Shown here piece by piece: positions 60,462-64,000 of a stretch of 64,000 nucleotides of DNA; within the stretch, counting starts at the first letter, position 1, and each line of letters starts with the position of its first letter. A program made the position numbers and the translations under genes. The notes beneath the pieces are model-generated. The model had not been told where the DNA came from. It was given only the letters and a program-made list of their open reading frames with translations, and searched no databases. Location: NCBI RefSeq assembly GCF_000733845.1, contig NZ_JPOI01000001.1, positions 3,287,001-3,351,000 of the forward strand. The letters run 5' to 3'. The DNA comes from Geobacillus vulcani PSS1 (lineage in GTDB: Bacteria; Bacillota; Bacilli; Bacillales; Anoxybacillaceae).

Positions 60462-61532
60462 TTATTCCACTTTTAAGCTCATCAAGTATTTCGTCAATGC
60501 ATCAATTTGCTCTTCCGTCAAGTGGCCATATGTACCCGCCATTTTATTTCCAGGCTTCACGCTATTCGGGTCTCTCAACCATTTTTTCAGATTTTCTTCG
60601 TTATGCTCCAAAATACCGGCGATTCGTTCGCGATCGCCAAAGTTCGCCAAGTTCGGCGCTGTGCGCGCTTGCACCGGACGCTTGTCCACAGGCGTCACCG
60701 CATGGCAGCCAATACAGCTTTTGTTGAAAATCGCTTCCCCTTCTTTGGCGACCGGGTCGGTGACAACCGGTTTTTTCGCGTTTTGCATCTTTTTCACCCA
60801 GGCGTCAAACTGGTCGCGCGGCAATGGTCGAACTTTAAAGTCCATCAGCGCATGGGATGGACCGCAAAGCTCCGCACATTTGCCGTAAAAGACACCGCCG
60901 GCTTTATCGGTCGCTTTTTGGTCAAAAACAAGCCAAAATTGGTTTTTGTTGTCGGTGTTTGTGTCCATTTTGCCGCCGACCGCCGGAATCCAGAACGAGT
61001 GTTTGACATCCGACGCAATCAAGTTGAAATACACTTTTTCATTCGTCGGCACGACCAAGTCTTGGCTCGTGATAATGCCATAATCCGGATATTCAAACTC
61101 CCACCAGTATTGGTTGGCGCGAACATTGACGATAACTGTATCCTTATCGCGGTTTTTGTCGTTCATCGCCTTGACATCAGCCAGTTTAAACGTGGTCGAT
61201 ACTGTCGGCACCGCCAAAATGAGCAAGAGAATGATCGGAATGACAGTCCAAATAATTTCCAGCTTGTGGTTTCCTTCCACTTGTTTCGGAATCTTCTTCT
61301 CTTCCCCCTGGCGCCGCCGAAAGCGGATGACAACGTAAACGAAGATGATCGCCACGACAACAATGACGAGCACCATGATCGATGTGCTCAACAACATGAG
61401 CGAATACTGCATGTCCGCCACTTCACCGGCAGGCTGGAGCGTCGATAAAAACGGCTTGCCGCAGCCGGCGAGCAACAGCGCCATCATCCCAAACAGGGAA
61501 AATAAGCGCCAGTTACGCAGCCCTTTCTTCAT
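60462..61532 (-). CDS. ctaC: Cytochrome caa3 oxidase subunit II with fused cytochrome c
   Basis: Subunit II with CuA and an attached cytochrome c. The 356-residue protein has a lipoprotein signal (LLLAGC, lipid-modified Cys24), two transmembrane segments, CuA ligands His178, Cys219, Cys223, His227 and Met230 (CAELCGPSHALM), and a C-terminal cytochrome c domain with CIGCH (residues 273-277) and a probable Met331 ligand. LspA in the same window would process its signal. Confidence 0.97.
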   Translation of the reverse strand: MKKGLRNWRLFSLFGMMALLLAGCGKPFLSTLQPAGEVADMQYSLMLLSTSIMVLVIVVVAIIFVYVVIRFRRRQGEEKKIPKQVEGNHKLEIIWTVIPIILLLILAVPTVSTTFKLADVKAMNDKNRDKDTVIVNVRANQYWWEFEYPDYGIITSQDLVVPTNEKVYFNLIASDVKHSFWIPAVGGKMDTNTDNKNQFWLVFDQKATDKAGGVFYGKCAELCGPSHALMDFKVRPLPRDQFDAWVKKMQNAKKPVVTDPVAKEGEAIFNKSCIGCHAVTPVDKRPVQARTAPNLANFGDRERIAGILEHNEENLKKWLRDPNSVKPGNKMAGTYGHLTEEQIDALTKYLMSLKVE

Positions 61533-61574
61533 AGCCTAATCAAACCCCTCTTTCTTTGATGGATAAATGTATAT

Positions 61575-61600
61575 AAATTCTTTCACTAAAGAAAGAATTT
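61575..61600. repeat. 10-bp hairpin between ctaB and ctaC
   Basis: AAATTCTTTC-ACTAAA-GAAAGAATTT forms a perfect stem in the 77-base gap after ctaB. The minus-strand T-tract is short (TTTATATACATTT), so it may attenuate rather than fully stop transcription before ctaC. Confidence 0.55.
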
Positions 61601-61609
61601 TATCTTAAT

Positions 61610-62539
61610 TCACCAAAGCGTCGCGATGACCATCGCCACGAACAAAATCGTCAAATAGTTGAGCGAATAGACGAACATCCACTTCGCCCATTTGAGGTCA
61701 TCTTTCATTTTCAAGCCCACCAATCCCAACAGCAGCCACCCGACATTGAGCAACGTGGCTACCGTTAAAAACGGCACACCGAGCGAAAACAAGTAAAACG
61801 GCAACGGCAGCAAACATGCCACCCAAACAATAATTTGCCGCTTCGTCATGGCAAACCCATGGACAACCGGCAGCATCGGGATGCCGGCAGCTCGGTATTC
61901 CTCACACCGCCTCATGGCCAACGCCAAAAAGTGCGGCGGCTGCCATAAGAACATAATTAAAAATAAAATAAGCGGAACAACATGAAAATCCGGGTCGACC
62001 GCCGTCCAGCCGATGACCGGCGGCACAGCGCCGGAAATGCTGCCGACAACGGTGTTGATCGTATAATGGCGCTTCGTCCAAAGCGTGTATAAGAAGACAT
62101 ACGTCACCACACCGATCAATCCGACGACTGCAGCCGTAACCGTTGTCATAAGCAGGCTCATCTCACCGATCACGACAAGCGCCGCCCCAAGCCAAAGCAC
62201 CCGCCGTGGATCCATTGTCCCGGTGACGGTCGGGCGCACTTTCGTCCGCTCCATATATTGGTCGATGTCGCGGTCAATATAGTTGTTGATGGCGCATGAG
62301 CCAGCAATGACAAGCGCCGCTCCAAACAGCGTGAAAAAGACAAGATGCAAGTTTTCCAAAAAGTGCTCCCCGGTAAAATAAAACGCCAGCCACATTCCGG
62401 CGAATGTCGTAATTAAATTCGAATTGACGATTCCGATTTTGATAACAGACGACAGCTCTTTCCATATCGCCTTCACGCTCGCCTGCGGACGATGCCCCGC
62501 ATCGGCTGCGGCTTGATGCACCGCTTTCAAATCGGCCAT
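61610..62539 (-). CDS. ctaB: Protoheme IX farnesyltransferase
   Basis: CtaB converts heme B to heme O. The 309-residue protein has a UbiA prenyltransferase fold with about nine hydrophobic segments and the [19 protein letters not shown] motif that binds farnesyl diphosphate with Mg2+. The ATG at 62539 is chosen because CGAGGAGG precedes it; the frame extends 26 codons further without a start signal. It diverges from ctaA. Confidence 0.95.
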   Translation of the reverse strand: MADLKAVHQAAADAGHRPQASVKAIWKELSSVIKIGIVNSNLITTFAGMWLAFYFTGEHFLENLHLVFFTLFGAALVIAGSCAINNYIDRDIDQYMERTKVRPTVTGTMDPRRVLWLGAALVVIGEMSLLMTTVTAAVVGLIGVVTYVFLYTLWTKRHYTINTVVGSISGAVPPVIGWTAVDPDFHVVPLILFLIMFLWQPPHFLALAMRRCEEYRAAGIPMLPVVHGFAMTKRQIIVWVACLLPLPFYLFSLGVPFLTVATLLNVGWLLLGLVGLKMKDDLKWAKWMFVYSLNYLTILFVAMVIATLW

Positions 62540-62669
62540 GTCTCCTGTTCCTCCTCGCTGCGCCGCTCCTTGCCCGGCCGGCGCCGTGATGTTGCCTGAA
62601 ATTCTTTCCAACGCCAAATAGTAAAAACGGGCTGTTTCCTCTTTATATTAAATCACATTTTTTTCTCAT

Positions 62670-62700
62670 CATGTGAATTTTTTTTGAATAATTTGTGTCA
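62670..62700. promoter_or_regulatory. Possible ResD-type sites in the ctaB-ctaA gap
   Basis: CATGTGAAT (62670-62678) and TTTGTGTCA (62692-62700) resemble the ResD box TTTGTGAAT reported for ctaA and ctaB of B. subtilis. Identity is partial (7 and 6 of 9), so the assignment is weak. Confidence 0.3.
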
Positions 62701-62795
62701 AATTTTTGAATCCGTACACGCCGACCGGCTTATCCGCCCGTCCCATTAATATTTCTAGCAAACTTAATCGACTTATTCAATATGCAAACGCCATT

Positions 62796-62824
62796 TTGTG
62801 TTTCCGGCCGCCATCGTGTAAAAT
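62796..62824 (+). promoter_or_regulatory. Candidate sigma-A promoter of ctaA
   Basis: TTGTGT (62796-62801), 17 bases, TAAAAT (62819-62824), on the plus strand upstream of ctaA. The rest of the 380-base divergent gap is AT-rich with no other feature. Confidence 0.55.
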
Positions 62825-62919
62825 AGATTTGGCTTAGCAGCACGGTTGGCTGCAATAAAATCCATCACTTTACTAATATGGACAAAATCCCAATTTCTCA
62901 ATACAAGAAGGTGAAGATT

Positions 62920-63873
62920 TTGCAACGTTCACTGAAATGGTTTGCCTCGGCAACCACGTTGGCGATGCTGTTTGTCCTGATCGGCGGGGCGCTCGTGACC
63001 AAAACCGGCTCCGGCATGGGGTGCGGCCGATCATGGCCGCTGTGCAACGGCCAATGGGTGCCTGACCACATCACACCCGAACTCGTCATTGAGTTGAGCC
63101 ACCGCCTCATCTCCGGGCTTGCCGGCATCATGGTGCTCATCCTTTCGATCTGGGCGTGGAGAGCCATTGGCCATGTGCGGGAAACGAAGTTTTTGGCTGT
63201 CCTATCGTTTGTCTTTCTCGTCTTGCAAGGGCTGATCGGCGCCGCCGCGGTTGTGTGGGGGCAGTCCGATTTCGTCCTCGCCTTGCATTTCGGCATTTCG
63301 CTCATTTCGTTTGCTGCTGTGCTGCTGTTGACGCTATTGATTTTTGAAATTGACAAAACGTTTTCCGCCGCTTCGCTTTCCCTTGACGGCAAAATGCGGT
63401 TTCATATTTATGGCATCATCATTTACTCGTACATCGTCGTCTACACCGGGGCGGTGGTGCGCCATACGAACGCCAGCCTCGCTTGTCCGAGCTGGCCGCT
63501 GTGCGCGAAAACGCGCATCTTCCCGGTTCAATTTCATGAATGGGTGCAGATGGGCCATCGGTTGGCTGCTGCCGTCATCGTCATTTGGATCGCCGCCGCC
63601 GCGATCCATGCCGTGCGCCATTATCGCGAGCAGCCGGTCATCTACTACGGGTGGCTGATCGCCCTTTTTCTCGTGCTCGCGCAAATGACGACTGGAGCGC
63701 TTGTCGTGTTTACGCAGCTGAATTTATACATTGCCTTGGCACATGCCTTTTTCATTTCCTGCCTGTTCGGTGTGCTCAGCTATTTATTGCTTTTGGCGCT
63801 CCGCACCCGCCGCGCGCCGGTAAAAGCCGCCGACCATTCAGCGCGGGAAGCGGCGCCGGCCACGTTGAAATGA
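62920..63873 (+). CDS. ctaA: Heme A synthase
   Basis: CtaA oxidises heme O to heme A for the caa3 oxidase. The protein has eight hydrophobic segments and conserved histidines and the paired cysteines Cys35 and Cys42 in GCGRSWPLC, in the same positions as B. subtilis. TTG at 62920 is the preferred start because AAGAAGGTGA precedes it and the length (317) then fits the family; an ATG 42 bases upstream is possible but has no ribosome-binding site. Confidence 0.93.
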   Translation: MQRSLKWFASATTLAMLFVLIGGALVTKTGSGMGCGRSWPLCNGQWVPDHITPELVIELSHRLISGLAGIMVLILSIWAWRAIGHVRETKFLAVLSFVFLVLQGLIGAAAVVWGQSDFVLALHFGISLISFAAVLLLTLLIFEIDKTFSAASLSLDGKMRFHIYGIIIYSYIVVYTGAVVRHTNASLACPSWPLCAKTRIFPVQFHEWVQMGHRLAAAVIVIWIAAAAIHAVRHYREQPVIYYGWLIALFLVLAQMTTGALVVFTQLNLYIALAHAFFISCLFGVLSYLLLLALRTRRAPVKAADHSAREAAPATLK

Positions 63874-63892
63874 CGTTCGTCGGTCCGCAAAC

Positions 63893-63931
63893 CAAAAGGG
63901 ATGCCCGCAAAAACGTGGGCATCCCTTTTTT
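63893..63931. terminator. Bidirectional terminator between ctaA and pycA
   Basis: AAAAGGGATGCCC(G)C, AAAAACG loop, G(T)GGGCATCCCTTTTTT: perfect stem with T-runs on both strands, between the two converging genes. Confidence 0.88.
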
Positions 63932-63948
63932 GTGCGGTACAGACCGTT

Positions 63949-64000
63949 TCATTTGGACAGCTCGATCAGCAAATCCCCCGCTTGAATGGCGTCGCCGCTT
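63949..64000 (-). CDS. pycA: Pyruvate carboxylase (C-terminal fragment)
   Basis: Only the last 16 codons and the stop are present. The peptide SGDAIQAGDLLIELSK matches the C-terminal end of the biotinyl domain, and pycA is next to ctaA in other Bacillaceae. The rest lies beyond the window. Confidence 0.75.
   Translation of the reverse strand, partial: SGDAIQAGDLLIELSK

Overview
The window is a Geobacillus-type (thermophilic, endospore-forming, moderately GC-rich Bacillaceae) core chromosome segment. The evidence is gene order matching the Bacillus subtilis pyr / ylm / spoIIG / dcw / ylb / cta region, frequent GTG and TTG starts behind strong GGAGG sites, proteins typical of sporulating Firmicutes (SigE, SigG, SpoIIGA, SpoVD, SpoVE, YlbJ), and a caa3-type cytochrome oxidase. 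Nearly every gene is on the minus strand, so reading from right to left follows transcription. No rRNA, tRNA, CRISPR array or intact mobile element was found.

Layout, left to right. 1-9530: the pyrimidine operon pyrR-pyrP-pyrB-pyrC-carA-carB-pyrK (pyrK cut by the window edge), with a sigma-A promoter and three PyrR-dependent attenuators. 9529-14170: rluD, lspA and ileS, the last behind an Ile T-box leader. 14171-18343: divIVA, ylmH, ylmG, sepF, ylmE, ylmD, ylmC. 18444-21110: sigG, sigE and spoIIGA, with sporulation promoters visible. 21110-21715: a gene-free stretch with a transposon-end-like hairpin chain and paired repeats next to the ftsZ terminator. 21716-38244: the division and cell-wall (dcw) cluster from ftsZ back to rsmH. 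It lacks murG, murB and mraZ at their usual places and carries a small MurF-N-terminus-like gene between murE and mraY. 38523-55890: bshC, panE and the ylb cluster (rpmF, tmcAL, ylbL, ylbK, ylbJ, coaD, rsmD, ylbG to ylbA), including a candidate CsfG sporulation RNA. 56094-63873: cytochrome caa3 oxidase and heme A synthesis (ctaG to ctaA). 63949-64000: the last codons of pycA.

The groups work together as de novo UMP synthesis; division and septal peptidoglycan synthesis (FtsZ, FtsA, SepF, DivIVA, DivIB, FtsL, PBP2B, MurE, MraY, MurD); the two-compartment sporulation switch (SpoIIGA activates SigE in the mother cell, SigG acts in the forespore, SpoVD and SpoVE build cortex, YlbJ moves dipicolinic acid); and terminal respiration (CtaA and CtaB make heme A, CtaG and the DUF420 protein help assembly, CtaCDEF form the oxidase).

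The most interesting items are a MurF-like single-domain gene exactly where murF sits in other bacteria, the missing murG/murB/mraZ, two transposase-free hairpin-rich relics that may be IS200/IS605 (TnpB omega-RNA-like) ends, a candidate csfG RNA with a sigma-G-like promoter, and a spoIIG promoter with the atypical 22-bp spacing of Spo0A-activated promoters.
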